In this document: piece by piece, positions 36,520-46,095 of the stretch
How the letters are laid out: every line of letters begins with the position of its first letter
Numbering within the stretch: the stretch's first letter is position 1
Assembly (NCBI RefSeq): GCF_014932895.1
Contig: NZ_JACYOF010000013.1
Span: forward strand, 62,001-126,000
DNA length: 64,000 bases
Reading direction: 5' to 3'
DNA from: Bacillus thuringiensis
GTDB taxonomy: Bacteria; Bacillota; Bacilli; Bacillales; Bacillaceae_G
The notes under the pieces: model-generated
Told to the model about the DNA's origin: nothing
Database searches by the model: none
What the model saw: only the letters and a program-made list of their open reading frames with translations
Position numbers and translations under genes: made by a program

Positions 36520-36696
36520 ATCACTCCTTAAGAGTAATATGTGTTAAGCTGTATTAAAAATTCCAAAGATATTCTTCTTGTATATGGTGTAAATGAATAA
36601 TAAGTGGAATAATAGCGTTAAAAATAACCAGCCTTTTCAAATAGTAATCGAGGATTATATACACGATTATAATTATGATTGTTAACAATGGACAAT

Positions 36697-36736
36697 CAAA
36701 AAGATGACTCCAGTACAATTCTTGAGCCATCTTTTA
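36697..36736 (-). terminator. Terminator downstream of the MFS gene
   Basis: On the minus strand AAAAGATGGCTCAAG pairs imperfectly with CTGGAGTCATCTTTTT. It is the likely stop for the MFS transcript, 80 bases past its end. The remainder of 36520-36817 holds nothing further that I recognise. Confidence 0.6.
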
Positions 36737-36817
36737 AGTGCTTAATTTTGAAAGGTCTTTTTTATTAAACTGTCAATTTTATATGGTACAGTTCAAAAAC
36801 GAGTAGGTTATTTTATT

Positions 36818-38266
36818 TTAAGATTTACTTTCGTATCTTTCGAGTGCTACTTTTTTAGGCATAAAACATACAATAATCAAAGCTACAAAAGATAAGACTA
36901 ACATAAATACGTATGCATCACTTGAACTGAAGATAGAAGATAATTTTGTTACTTGCATAGCTGATATGCTTTTATTCCCACTAGATAACTGTAAAGTATA
37001 TGAAGTTGACTGAATCGTATAAACTGTGATGATAACCGCTGTTCCAATAGCACCTGCTAATTGGCGAATGGTATTATTTACTGCTGAACCATGTGAACCA
37101 AGTTCTCTTGGTAAAGCGTTTAACCCTGCTGTATTTAAAGGCATCGAAATGAAACTTAACCCAATTCGTAGAATAATGGTACGAACCATTAAATACATAT
37201 AGGTTGTGGATTCGGTCAAATCAATGACACCCCACATCGAAATAATGATACATATTAAACCTGTAATAAAGAGTGGTTTTGCTCCGTATTTATCAAACAT
37301 TTTCCCTGTGATAGGTGATAAGAAAGCATTAATGACAGCTCCAGGTAATAAAAGTAGACCGGATTCGAATGCGGTAAAACCTCGTCCATTTTGTAAGTAA
37401 ATCGGCAATAGAATTAAATCAGCATACATAATCATCGTAATGAGTACGTTAATGACTGATGTAAGAGTGAAAACTTTATACTTAAATACTGATAAATTCA
37501 ATAATGGATCGTTAGACTTTATTTGACGTATACAGAATAAAGCTGTAACGATTATACCGATAATAATTGTTGTAATAACAACTGGGTGATCCCATCCTTT
37601 GCTTCCTGCACTACTAAATCCGAATATAACACAACCAAAGCCAATCGTTGATAAAATGACACTTATGATATCTAATTTTGCTTTTGTTGTATCAGCAACA
37701 TTCATCAAGTATTTAAGTGCGAGAATAATAACAATAAATACAAATGGAGCTAATCCAATAAATAGCCATCTCCAAGATACATATTCAATGATAAAGCCAG
37801 ATAATGTTGGAGCGATGGCTGGCGCAAAAATGATGGCAAAGCCGATGGTCCCCATAATACTTCCACGCTTTTCACTAGGGTATAAATATAAAATAACAGT
37901 CATCATTAGTGGCATAATAATTCCTGCCCCAACTGCTTGAATCATTCTTCCTATTAACAGAATGCCAAAATTTATGGCGCATGCACAGAGAACAGTCCCA
38001 ATAAACAAAGAGAGCATCGAGCTAATAAATAGCTGTCTTGTTGTAAATCGTTTCATTAAAAATGCAGTAATTGGTACCAGAACACCATTTATGAGCATAA
38101 AGCCTGTCGATAGCCATTGCACTGTTGCAGCCGTAACATCAAATACTTCCATTAAATTACTCATCGCTACATTTAATAGCGTCTGATTTAATGTTGATAA
38201 AAAACAACCGGTAATGAGGACAACTAAAATAATTTTTTTATTTCTTTCTGATATTTCCTTTTGCAT
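36818..38266 (-). CDS. MFS multidrug efflux transporter (DHA2/EmrB-QacA type)
   Basis: 482 residues, about 14 hydrophobic segments, with the DHA2 features LNVAMSNLMEVF near helix 1, QWLSTGFMLINGVLVPITAF in helix 2 and the motif-C-like GAGIIMPLMM. A drug/proton antiporter in the cytoplasmic membrane. AAGGAG precedes the ATG on the minus strand. A TetR gene is divergent and two TCGACA palindromes lie between, so drug-inducible control is likely. Confidence 0.9.
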   Translation of the reverse strand: MQKEISERNKKIILVVLITGCFLSTLNQTLLNVAMSNLMEVFDVTAATVQWLSTGFMLINGVLVPITAFLMKRFTTRQLFISSMLSLFIGTVLCACAINFGILLIGRMIQAVGAGIIMPLMMTVILYLYPSEKRGSIMGTIGFAIIFAPAIAPTLSGFIIEYVSWRWLFIGLAPFVFIVIILALKYLMNVADTTKAKLDIISVILSTIGFGCVIFGFSSAGSKGWDHPVVITTIIIGIIVTALFCIRQIKSNDPLLNLSVFKYKVFTLTSVINVLITMIMYADLILLPIYLQNGRGFTAFESGLLLLPGAVINAFLSPITGKMFDKYGAKPLFITGLICIIISMWGVIDLTESTTYMYLMVRTIILRIGLSFISMPLNTAGLNALPRELGSHGSAVNNTIRQLAGAIGTAVIITVYTIQSTSYTLQLSSGNKSISAMQVTKLSSIFSSSDAYVFMLVLSFVALIIVCFMPKKVALERYESKS

Positions 38267-38293
38267 TGGTAAACTCCTTCATTGTTTTCTTGA

Positions 38294-38316
38294 TTTATCG
38301 ACATCGTGTCGATAAA
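38294..38316. promoter_or_regulatory. TetR operator 1
   Basis: TTTATCGACA and TGTCGATAAA flank a TCG centre, a near-perfect palindrome 28 bases before the MFS gene start. Confidence 0.7.
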
Positions 38317-38375
38317 ATTAATGGTAACAAAATAAATTTTCTTTGACCATGAACAGTTTTGTTGAAAATGTTCAC

Positions 38376-38407
38376 TACTCGACATAGAAGGTATGAACTG
38401 TCGAGTA
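38376..38407. promoter_or_regulatory. TetR operator 2
   Basis: TACTCGACA and TGTCGAGTA are exact inverted arms separated by 14 bases, sharing the TCGACA half-site with operator 1, 32 bases before the TetR gene. Confidence 0.6.
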
Positions 38408-38439
38408 AGTAAAGAGAAAATCTATAAAGGAGTTTCAAA

Positions 38440-38985
38440 ATGTCTACAACTAAAAAAGAAGATCCTCGTACAGTTCGTTCAAGAGAAATGTTTAAAAATG
38501 CTGTTTTTTCTCTCTTATGTGAGAATCCTAGTATTTCAAGCTTAACGGTTCAGAAAGTAGCAACAAAGGCAGGATTAAACCGAACAACCTTTTACTTACA
38601 TTATCAAGATATTCAAGATTTACTAGACCAAATCACAAGCGAGATTTTAAATGAGCTTTCTAATAAAGTTGCTGATTTAATACATGAAAAAGATTTATCA
38701 GAAAAACAAAAGCTAACACAATTGCTTGATTATTTATATATTCACCGAAGTTATTTATTTATATTATTTAAAATGAATCAATTTGAGGAGCAATTATTTT
38801 TATTTTTAAAGCAATTAATAGAAACGAGAAGAGAGAATACGGAAAAGAATTTACCAGACGATTATGTTGCAGCTGATATTAAAACAGCCTCTTTGGTAGG
38901 TATCATCATGTGGTGGATCAGGAATGGACTTCACTTTAGTTCAGATTATATTGCAAATCAAATTTATTTAATGTATAAAGGATGA
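38440..38985 (+). CDS. TetR-family regulator of the divergent MFS pump
   Basis: 181 residues. Residues 12-60 form a TetR helix-turn-helix: LTVQKVATKAGLNRTTFYLH then YQDIQDLLDQI. The C-terminal helical domain would bind the inducer. ATG follows AAAGGAG. Divergent placement and shared palindromes suggest it represses both genes. Length and ligand domain fit the TetR_C_7-like group found in Firmicutes; the ligand is unknown. Confidence 0.9.
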   Translation: MSTTKKEDPRTVRSREMFKNAVFSLLCENPSISSLTVQKVATKAGLNRTTFYLHYQDIQDLLDQITSEILNELSNKVADLIHEKDLSEKQKLTQLLDYLYIHRSYLFILFKMNQFEEQLFLFLKQLIETRRENTEKNLPDDYVAADIKTASLVGIIMWWIRNGLHFSSDYIANQIYLMYKG

Positions 38986-39140
38986 ATATGTTAAAATCAG
39001 TCATGTGTATTAATTAACAAAAATCCTCATATATAAGAATAGAAATTAATGGGGGATAGAAAAGTAATTGACTTGCAAGTAAGGGATTATATATTTCAAC
39101 TTTATAAAGTGAAAGTTTTTTAGTAAGAAGGGTGCGATTC

Positions 39141-39566
39141 ATGAATTTTAAAAATGAAAAAGTATCATTACATTTAGAGGTTGTGAAATACCAATTTAAA
39201 GATGCAAAAGATGAGTGTGATAGAAATTGGTTAATAGTAAAAGCGAGACTGTCAGAGGAAAATAAAGTATTTGAAACGATGGATCCTTTTTTACAAACTA
39301 CCGATTTACAGTACATGATAACATGGTTTCAATCATTACCCAATCCTACATATAATGAACTAGATTTCATAGGACCAAATGTAGCGTTTGAATTTATTGG
39401 AGAAAAAGAAGGAGAGTTTCATATTGTTATTCGCTTATCACAGGAACTTAATCCTTTATGGTGTAAGGAAGACGAGTATGAATTTTCTATCAGTATAACT
39501 CAAGAGGATAGAGAGAATATTATTCGTTCTATTGAAGAGCAACAACGGAAATTCCCAAAACGATAA
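39141..39566 (+). CDS. WapI-family immunity-like protein
   Basis: 141 residues, no signal peptide. The pattern LHLEVVKYQF...CDRNWLIVKARL...DPFLQT...YMITWFQSL matches, from memory, small proteins annotated as WapI-family immunity. No toxin gene lies nearby, so this would be an orphan. ATG at 39141 is preferred over GTG 39132, because AGAAGGG is 9 bases from it. Confidence 0.6.
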   Translation: MNFKNEKVSLHLEVVKYQFKDAKDECDRNWLIVKARLSEENKVFETMDPFLQTTDLQYMITWFQSLPNPTYNELDFIGPNVAFEFIGEKEGEFHIVIRLSQELNPLWCKEDEYEFSISITQEDRENIIRSIEEQQRKFPKR

Positions 39567-39607
39567 AAAAAGACTTGATAACCTACAAGAGGGAATCAAG
39601 TCTTTTT
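39565..39607. terminator. Bidirectional terminator
   Basis: AAAAAAAGACTTGAT and ATCAAGTCTTTTT pair around a 15-base loop, between convergent genes. Confidence 0.85.
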
Positions 39608-39608
39608 A

Positions 39609-40436
39609 TTACATACGATTATCATGCCAGAAGTTTAATGGGAAATGTTCGTTCTCATTATAGCCTTCTAATTCATATCCTTTTTCTTTCAGTCCCTTAA
39701 TAATTCCAGGTACTGCTTTAACTGATTGTGGATGAATATCATGCATAAGAATAACTTCTGTTGGATTTGTAGCATGAGCTAGAACGTTTTCTACAATTTT
39801 AGCAGATGCAGCGTCAACCGGCATTTTGTTGTATTTCCAGTCTAATGAATCAATTGTCCAATCCCAAACTTTTAAACCATTTTCAACAACTTTGTTGCGA
39901 AGTGCTTCATTTAAGCCTGGCATTGAGCCGTAAGCAGGACGAGTTAATACGGGTGATTTTCCTAGGACGCCAGCGATTAAGCCTTGGTCTTCTTTCATTT
40001 CATCAACGTAATGACCTTCTGTGTAAAGTTTCTTGTAGTTATGAGTCATACTGTGCATCCCAACATAGTGGCCTTCAGCATTTTCGCGTTTTACAAGATC
40101 AGGGAAAGCTTTCACGTTTGAACCGATTAGGAAGAATGTTGCTTTTGCATTTTCTCTTTTTAACATATCTAAAAGCTCAGCTGTATATTTTCCAGGACCG
40201 TCATCAAAGGTTAAATAAGCTACTTTTCTAACCTGCCCATTATATTGTTTTGGAGCTTCTTTCGGTGCAAGAGAAGTTTGAATCTCACTTACAAGTTGAA
40301 CTGATTTTACATTATCCTCTGTACTTGCTAGAGCAGTATGTGTTGATCCGTAAGCGGCTTCGTATGTAAATAATACCCCAGCGCAAATCAACAGAGCTCT
40401 TTTCACTAAAGTTGTCATCCGAATTCCATTGTGCAT
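39609..40436 (-). CDS. Secreted polysaccharide deacetylase (NodB domain)
   Basis: 275 residues. A signal sequence (about 9-30, ALLICAGVLFTYEAAYGS) leads to a NodB domain with YLTFDDGPG near 70-78, the metal site HSMTHNY near 125, RPAYGS and the closing ILMHDIH. All motifs of an active enzyme are present. It removes N-acetyl groups from peptidoglycan or chitin-like polymers outside the cell. The ATG follows GAGAAGGAAAA on the minus strand. The B. cereus group has about ten such paralogues; which one this is cannot be told here. Confidence 0.9.
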   Translation of the reverse strand: MHNGIRMTTLVKRALLICAGVLFTYEAAYGSTHTALASTEDNVKSVQLVSEIQTSLAPKEAPKQYNGQVRKVAYLTFDDGPGKYTAELLDMLKRENAKATFFLIGSNVKAFPDLVKRENAEGHYVGMHSMTHNYKKLYTEGHYVDEMKEDQGLIAGVLGKSPVLTRPAYGSMPGLNEALRNKVVENGLKVWDWTIDSLDWKYNKMPVDAASAKIVENVLAHATNPTEVILMHDIHPQSVKAVPGIIKGLKEKGYELEGYNENEHFPLNFWHDNRM

Positions 40437-40662
40437 AATTTTCCTTCTCTCTATAAAAGTTCTACTCTACTATATTAGCAATTTTAGAGGGGGAAATGCA
40501 AAAAAACTTTTTTACAAGCGTAAAAAATTTTTTTGAAAAATATGCAAGATTTCAGCGTTTTTGCAGGTTTAAAAGAATGAAACAAGAATTGAATGTATTG
40601 AACTACATTTATAATTTATAACGGTTCATAAATGTTTTTAGTTTTGGAAAGGGAGGATAAGT

Positions 40663-41312
40663 ATGAAAAAATTAGCTTGTTTACACGCCCACCATTCAAA
40701 TATTGAATACATTGATCGAGCGTTTCAATCTTTTGAAATAGAAATACTCCATTTTGTAGATCCCATTTTATCACACATACTAAAAAAGATTGCGATTTTG
40801 AAAGAGAACAAGCACGAAATAAATTGTATGATCTTTAAAAGTATATAGCCGAAAGTGACGCGGATACACTTTTAATAACTTGTACAAATTATATTACGCT
40901 ATTAGATGAGAATTTCGAAATAGACATACCTATACTGAAAATTGATGAGCCATTCTTTGAAATGCTTTGTTATGTTGAAGAGCCACAAACAATAGTTTTT
41001 ACGAATGCTAGTACAGTTTTAGGAACGGTGGAACGTTTAAAACAATACACTCAGCAGAAAAATAAATCCATACATGTAAAAGTAGAAGTGATAGAGGGGA
41101 TATTTGAGTTAATTATGCAAGGTCGTAAAGAAGAGTATGATGCTAAATTAGAAAAGTATTTATATGAAATTATGAAAGATAGAAATGAAATGCTTTCAGT
41201 TGCACAATTATCGATGATAGATGCTGCTACAAGGATAGAAAATATAAATAGGAAGGAACATAATAAATCCGTTGAATGCGTTAGTAGAGTACCATATAGG
41301 GAGTGTGAATGA
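40663..41312 (+). pseudogene. Aspartate/glutamate racemase-family gene, broken
   Basis: The ORF from 40663 (MKKLACLHAHHSNIEYIDRA) runs 61 codons to a stop at 40846, but coding sense continues in the next frame from about 40788 (KDCDFEREQARNK) through IAESDADTLLITCTNYITLL to 41310. A single missing base in the A run at 40782-40787 explains the shift. In the restored frame a TAA at 40836-40838 is a second lesion. The remaining text reads as the Asp/Glu racemase-like family (TCTNY, FTNASTVLGT). The start has GGGAGGA. Confidence 0.8.
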
Positions 41313-41479
41313 ACAACCGTGTGAAAAATAAAGAAGAGAATGTAGTTTGTTTTAGCATGTACAGTCAAAAATTTCACATACCGTATTTAAAAAATAAATA
41401 TAGGTAAATCGAAAAATAATGTAGAATATATCGTACATACATATGTGAAGTCAACGTAATAAATAAAAGAGGTGGACAT

Positions 41480-42157
41480 ATGCAACTTGAAGAAGTAATG
41501 CAGCAACTAGAGGAATATGGAACAGAACAAAATCGTAAAACGTTTAAAAATCATGGGGCGAAAGAGCCGTTATTCGGAGTTAGTTTTGCGAATTTGAAAT
41601 TGTTAAAAAAGAAGATAAAAAAAGATCATGATTTAGCAATCTTATTATGGGAAACACAAAATATGGATGCAAGAACTTTAGCGACGATGATTTTAGAGCC
41701 AAAGAAATTAACGTCAGAACAGTTAAATAGATGGGTACAGGAAGTTGATTATTATTGTTTAATGGATGTTCTTATGACGGCTATTTGTACTTCACCAATC
41801 GCTATAGAAAGAATGGAAGAATGGACAAAATCTGATGATGAATGGATTGGAAGAGCAGGTTGGTCATTATTCGCGAATATCGCTATAAAAAATAAAACAT
41901 TAGATGATGAATACTTCTTATCGTATTTAGAAGAGATTAAAGTTCATATACATAATGAAAAAAATCGAAAAAGAGAAGCGATGAATAGGGCTTTAATTGC
42001 GATTGGTGTTCGAAATGAGAGTTTGGAACAAAAAGCAATTGAAATTGCTCGTGAAATTGGAAAAGTAGAAGTTGATCACGGGACAACGTCATGCAAAACA
42101 CCAGATGCAGAAGCCTATATTAAAAAGACACGGGAAAGAGCTGAAAAAAGAAAGTAA
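41480..42157 (+). CDS. DNA alkylation repair protein (AlkD-like HEAT repeat)
   Basis: 225 residues of helical repeats. GAKEPLFGVSFANLKLLKKK near 28-47, LWETQNMDARTLATMIL, and GWSLFANIAI fit the AlkD/DNA alkylation repair family. AlkD excises positively charged alkyl bases by HEAT-repeat recognition. ATG follows AAGAGGTGG. First of a row of six same-strand genes with short gaps. Confidence 0.85.
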   Translation: MQLEEVMQQLEEYGTEQNRKTFKNHGAKEPLFGVSFANLKLLKKKIKKDHDLAILLWETQNMDARTLATMILEPKKLTSEQLNRWVQEVDYYCLMDVLMTAICTSPIAIERMEEWTKSDDEWIGRAGWSLFANIAIKNKTLDDEYFLSYLEEIKVHIHNEKNRKREAMNRALIAIGVRNESLEQKAIEIAREIGKVEVDHGTTSCKTPDAEAYIKKTRERAEKRK

Positions 42158-42178
42158 AATAAGAAAAGGGGAAAGGCT

Positions 42179-42880
42179 ATGAATCCAATTGAAGTGGCAC
42201 GAAGCGTAATTACATCACAATTTTCGAATTGTGATGTAGCTTTATTGGGAGGAAGCGTTGCACGAGGAGAAGCGACAAAGACATCGGATCTTGATATTGT
42301 AATAGTAGATAATAGTTTGTCATCTTGTTATAGGGAGTCCTTTTATAGTAATGGATGGCCTGTTGAAGTATTCGTACATAATTTTGAAACGTATAAAACC
42401 TTTTTTAAAATGGATTGTGATCGCGGGAGACCTTCGTTACCTCAATTAGTTTCCGAAGGGGTTATATTAAAAGGAAAACATGAAATTGTTGAGATGTTAA
42501 AAAAGGAAGCGAATCATCTATTAATTAAAGGTCCAGAAAAATGGAATGAAGAGACGATGAAGCAGAAAAGGTATTTTATTACGGATACTTTGGATGATTT
42601 TATTGGTGCATCTAAGAGAGAAGAAGAATTATTCATTGCCAATTTATTAGCGGAATTCGTACATGAATATGTATTAAGGGTAAATGGTCAATGGCTTGGA
42701 AATTCAAAATGGTTTATAAGAGTGTTAAGAAGATATGATGAACAATATGCAGACCAATTTGTAGCGGCTTTTGATCATTTTTATAAAACAGGAGAGAAAA
42801 GTGAATTAATTACTTTTGTAGAAAAGACGTTAAAACAGTATGGAGGAAGAGTGTTCGAAGGATTTTCTATTGGCAAATAA
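42179..42880 (+). CDS. Nucleotidyltransferase-domain protein
   Basis: 233 residues. GGSVARGEATKTSDLDIVIV at about 24-43 is the pol-beta nucleotidyltransferase motif GS-x8-DxD with both metal aspartates. The rest is a helical region as in aminoglycoside nucleotidyltransferase-like proteins. The acceptor is unknown. It starts 21 bases after the AlkD-like gene, AAAGGGG ahead. Confidence 0.8.
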   Translation: MNPIEVARSVITSQFSNCDVALLGGSVARGEATKTSDLDIVIVDNSLSSCYRESFYSNGWPVEVFVHNFETYKTFFKMDCDRGRPSLPQLVSEGVILKGKHEIVEMLKKEANHLLIKGPEKWNEETMKQKRYFITDTLDDFIGASKREEELFIANLLAEFVHEYVLRVNGQWLGNSKWFIRVLRRYDEQYADQFVAAFDHFYKTGEKSELITFVEKTLKQYGGRVFEGFSIGK

Positions 42881-42895
42881 AAAGGGGATAGTAAT

Positions 42896-43441
42896 ATGAA
42901 TGTACCATTCGTTCAATTAAGAGAATTGACACTAGATGATGTAGAAGATCGCTATCAATGGTCATTAGATACGGAAGTAACAAAATATTTAGTCGTACCA
43001 GACCAATATCCTCCGTTCACTCGTGACGATACGAGAAAATGGATTGAAGCATGTATTAGTCGAGAGAATGGTTATGAACAAAGAGCTATAGTTACAGAGA
43101 AAGCTATACACATTGGGTGGGTAGATCTTAAAAACTTTGATAAAACAAATAAAAACGCAGAACTAGGAATTGCAATTGGGAAGAAAGAGTATTGGGGAAA
43201 AGGGTATGGAATGGCAGCTCTATATAGTATGTTACAAATAGGATTCTTTCAGTTCAAATTGGAGAAAATTTGGCTACGTGTAGATGAAGATAATGCACAA
43301 GCAAGAAGGAGTTACGAAAAGGCTGGATTTGTTTGTGAAGGAATTATGAGAAATGATCGCTATCGCGATGGTAAATTCATCCATCGCTATCGTTACAGTA
43401 TATTAAAAAAAGAGTATGAATCGAAAATTAATAGCATATAA
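42896..43441 (+). CDS. GNAT acetyltransferase, RimJ/RimL type
   Basis: 181 residues. LGIAIGKKEYWGKGYGMAAL is the acetyl-CoA motif A; ENDNAQARRSYEKAGF-like text (VDEDNAQARRSYEKAGFVCE) is motif B. This is the RimJ/RimL subfamily, which acetylates protein N-termini or small molecules. 15 bases after the gene before, with AAAGGGG. Confidence 0.85.
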   Translation: MNVPFVQLRELTLDDVEDRYQWSLDTEVTKYLVVPDQYPPFTRDDTRKWIEACISRENGYEQRAIVTEKAIHIGWVDLKNFDKTNKNAELGIAIGKKEYWGKGYGMAALYSMLQIGFFQFKLEKIWLRVDEDNAQARRSYEKAGFVCEGIMRNDRYRDGKFIHRYRYSILKKEYESKINSI

Positions 43442-43475
43442 AAATATTATGTCAATTAAAAAGGGGATAGATAAA

Positions 43476-43976
43476 ATGATTCGATTACTTACAAAAGTGG
43501 ATGCAGAGCAATATTGGGAGTTACGTTTACAAGCACTGCAAGTAAATCCAGAAGCGTTTATAACGACATATGAAGAAGCAGTACGCCAAGAAACCCCCCT
43601 TGAACACGTTGCTAGTAATCTTTCATCTAACAGTAGTTTTACATTTGGTGCTTTTAATAAAGAAAATCGTTTAGTTGGAGTTGTTACTTTACTAACAGAA
43701 GAAAAGGAAGCATATAAGCATAAAGGACATATCGTTGCGATGTATGTAGATGCAAGTAATCGAAGAAATGGTCTTGCGCGTGATTTAATACGCAAAGCAA
43801 TTGAAAGAGCAGGGGAAATGAACTTGGAGCAATTGACCTTAGGTGTTTTTTCCACAAACGAACCAGCAAAAAAACTGTATGAATCAATGGGCTTTAAAAC
43901 GTATGGAATTGAAAAAAGGGCTATAAAGATGAATGGTGTGTATAGTGACGATGAACATATGGTGTTGTTCCTTTAA
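43476..43976 (+). CDS. GNAT acetyltransferase
   Basis: 166 residues from ATG 43476 (AAAGGGG 9 bases before); the frame is open to 43416 but lies inside the previous gene. Motif A is VAMYVDASNRRNGLARDLIR; motif B is VFSTNEPAKKLYESMGFKTY. Substrate unknown. Confidence 0.85.
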   Translation: MIRLLTKVDAEQYWELRLQALQVNPEAFITTYEEAVRQETPLEHVASNLSSNSSFTFGAFNKENRLVGVVTLLTEEKEAYKHKGHIVAMYVDASNRRNGLARDLIRKAIERAGEMNLEQLTLGVFSTNEPAKKLYESMGFKTYGIEKRAIKMNGVYSDDEHMVLFL

Positions 43977-43994
43977 ATAGGGGAGGAGCTTATC

Positions 43995-44516
43995 ATGAAA
44001 GATTTCTATTTAGAAAAAGATATGAACCCGCAAGTAGCGATTTTGTATGCAACAGTTACTGATACCTTTAAAAGATTGCAAAATTTAGTAGAAGGCACTG
44101 AAGAAAACGAACTATCCTTTAAGGGGTCTGAAAATAATGAAAATAGCATTGGACAACTACTTCAACATTTAACAGTTGTCGATTTACATTGGGTGTTCCG
44201 TTTAAAGGGAGAAGAAGTTCCACAGACACTTGAAATTAAATATGGACCTATGTTGAATGAAGTAGGAGAACTACCAAGTTTAAGAAAGCACACATTGCAA
44301 GAATTAATGCTAGATTATGAAGCGGTACAAAATATGTTTTATGCAGAATGTATGAAATTAACAGAAAATGACTTATTGCGGGAAGTCTTTTATGAAAAGG
44401 GAGAAAATGCGACTATAAGATGGGGGATATGGCATATAGCTGATCATAATCGATATCATCAAGCTCATATTAATCAATTAAGAAAATTATATAGAACTAG
44501 ATTACATCAAAGGTGA
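43995..44516 (+). CDS. DinB-family metal-dependent protein
   Basis: 173 residues. HLTVVDLHW near 53-61 and the end HIADHNRYHQAHI give the His triad of the DinB four-helix bundle. DinB/YfiT proteins bind nickel or zinc and often act as thiol transferases. GGGGAGGAG precedes the ATG. Same run of genes as above, 18-base gap. Confidence 0.82.
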   Translation: MKDFYLEKDMNPQVAILYATVTDTFKRLQNLVEGTEENELSFKGSENNENSIGQLLQHLTVVDLHWVFRLKGEEVPQTLEIKYGPMLNEVGELPSLRKHTLQELMLDYEAVQNMFYAECMKLTENDLLREVFYEKGENATIRWGIWHIADHNRYHQAHINQLRKLYRTRLHQR

Positions 44517-44586
44517 AAATTTTGAATTTTAATCATATTCACTTTACTGTATAGTATTAAGAAGAAACTACACAAGGGGTTTTATA

Positions 44587-45525
44587 ATGAAAGCTATTGC
44601 AATAGGGATATTGGCATCATTTTTCTTTGCCTTTACCTTCGTTTTAAACCGTGCGATGGACTTAGAAGGTGGAAGTTGGATTTGGAGTGCATCATTACGG
44701 TATTATTTTATGGTTCCAATGCTATTACTTATTGTCATGCATAGAGGGAACTTAAAGCAACTCTTTCAGTTTATGAAAAACAATCTAAAAGAATGGTTGT
44801 TATGGAGTATTGTTGGATTTGGTCTCTTTTATGCACCGCTTAGTTTTGCTGGAGCGTTCGGGCCAGGTTGGCTTGTTGCCTCAACATGGCAAATTACGAT
44901 AGTTGCAGGGATTTTGTTAACACCATTTTTTGCGGTAGACCCACTACATAAAAAACTTCCGATGAAGGAATTAGTTATGTCGAGCATTATTTTATTCGGT
45001 GTTGTACTGATGCAAGTAGAACATGCTTCCTCATTAGGAATCCGTGAAACTGTTTTATGTGTAGTTCCTGTCCTCATTGCAGCGTTTGCGTATCCTCTTG
45101 GAAATCGAAAAATGATGCAAGTTTGTAAAGGGGAGTTAGATGTATTTCAGCGGGTTCTCGGTATGACATTAGCAAGTTTACCATTTTGGTTTATTCTATC
45201 TGGTTATGAAGTATCTGCAAACGGATTACCATCAAGTAGCCAAGTTTTTCAATGTTTTATTGTAGCCGTTAGTTCGGGTTTAATTGCGACAGTATTATTT
45301 TTCTTTGCGACAGATCTTGTGAAAGATGATCCGCAAAAACTAGCAACAGTTGAAGCTACTCAGTCTGGTGAAGTTTTATTTGCGCTAGTAGGAGAGCTCA
45401 TTTGGCTATCTGCTCCAATTCCGTCATCTTTATCTTGGATTGGAATGAGTCTTGTTATTGTCGGAATGATACTACATAGTTATGTGGCGGTAGTTGTGAA
45501 AAAAGAAGAAAAGATAACAGCGTAA
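44587..45525 (+). CDS. DMT/EmrE-type multidrug exporter
   Basis: 312 residues with about ten hydrophobic segments. The sequence fits the PF13536 multidrug resistance efflux family: SFFFAFTFVLNRAMDLEGGS at the start and VEATQSGEVLFALVGELIWL near 255. Cytoplasmic membrane. AAGGGG lies ahead of ATG. No nearby regulator. Confidence 0.8.
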   Translation: MKAIAIGILASFFFAFTFVLNRAMDLEGGSWIWSASLRYYFMVPMLLLIVMHRGNLKQLFQFMKNNLKEWLLWSIVGFGLFYAPLSFAGAFGPGWLVASTWQITIVAGILLTPFFAVDPLHKKLPMKELVMSSIILFGVVLMQVEHASSLGIRETVLCVVPVLIAAFAYPLGNRKMMQVCKGELDVFQRVLGMTLASLPFWFILSGYEVSANGLPSSSQVFQCFIVAVSSGLIATVLFFFATDLVKDDPQKLATVEATQSGEVLFALVGELIWLSAPIPSSLSWIGMSLVIVGMILHSYVAVVVKKEEKITA

Positions 45526-45581
45526 TGAGATTAGCTCTTTTTTATAAAGCGCTAGTCTTTTTTCATAGAAAGGGTTGGAGT

Positions 45582-45983
45582 ATGAACTTGCAATGCGTTG
45601 ATCAAATTGAGAAAGATTCAATTTTAAATGTACTACAATATGCGGTTGGTCCAAGTAAAATAAGTTTAAATAAAGCGGTATTATTTTATCAAAGTAATAA
45701 AGGTACATTATATAAATATGAAGAAATGGCTTGTATAGGTTTTGAAGTAATTGGAGGAACGAAAGCGAGGATATGCCACATTGCTGTTATGCCAAAATAT
45801 CGTCATCAAGGAATTGCGTTGCAAATGATAAGAGAAGTAGTAAGAATGCATCAATTGAATTATGTGGAAGCAGAGACAGACGATGAAGCAGTAGAATTTT
45901 ATAAGAAAAGTGGTTTTGAGATTAAAAGTTTAGGAGAAAAATATCCGGGAATAGAAAGATTTCATTGTTATTTGGAGAAATAG
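45582..45983 (+). CDS. Small GNAT acetyltransferase
   Basis: 133 residues from ATG 45582 (AAAGGGTTGGAG before it); the frame stays open to 45525. Motif A: IAVMPKYRHQGIALQMIREV; then AVEFYKKSGFEI. Substrate unknown. Overlap-free, 56 bases after the exporter gene. Confidence 0.82.
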   Translation: MNLQCVDQIEKDSILNVLQYAVGPSKISLNKAVLFYQSNKGTLYKYEEMACIGFEVIGGTKARICHIAVMPKYRHQGIALQMIREVVRMHQLNYVEAETDDEAVEFYKKSGFEIKSLGEKYPGIERFHCYLEK

Positions 45984-46095
45984 CATAAAAATATCCAAAT
46001 GTGCATATGGAATATAGTTTGAAAAAAGTAATATTTACATTATATAATAAAGGTATCTGGAAAATTATAGATGAAAGAAATTAGGTGTATAACAC

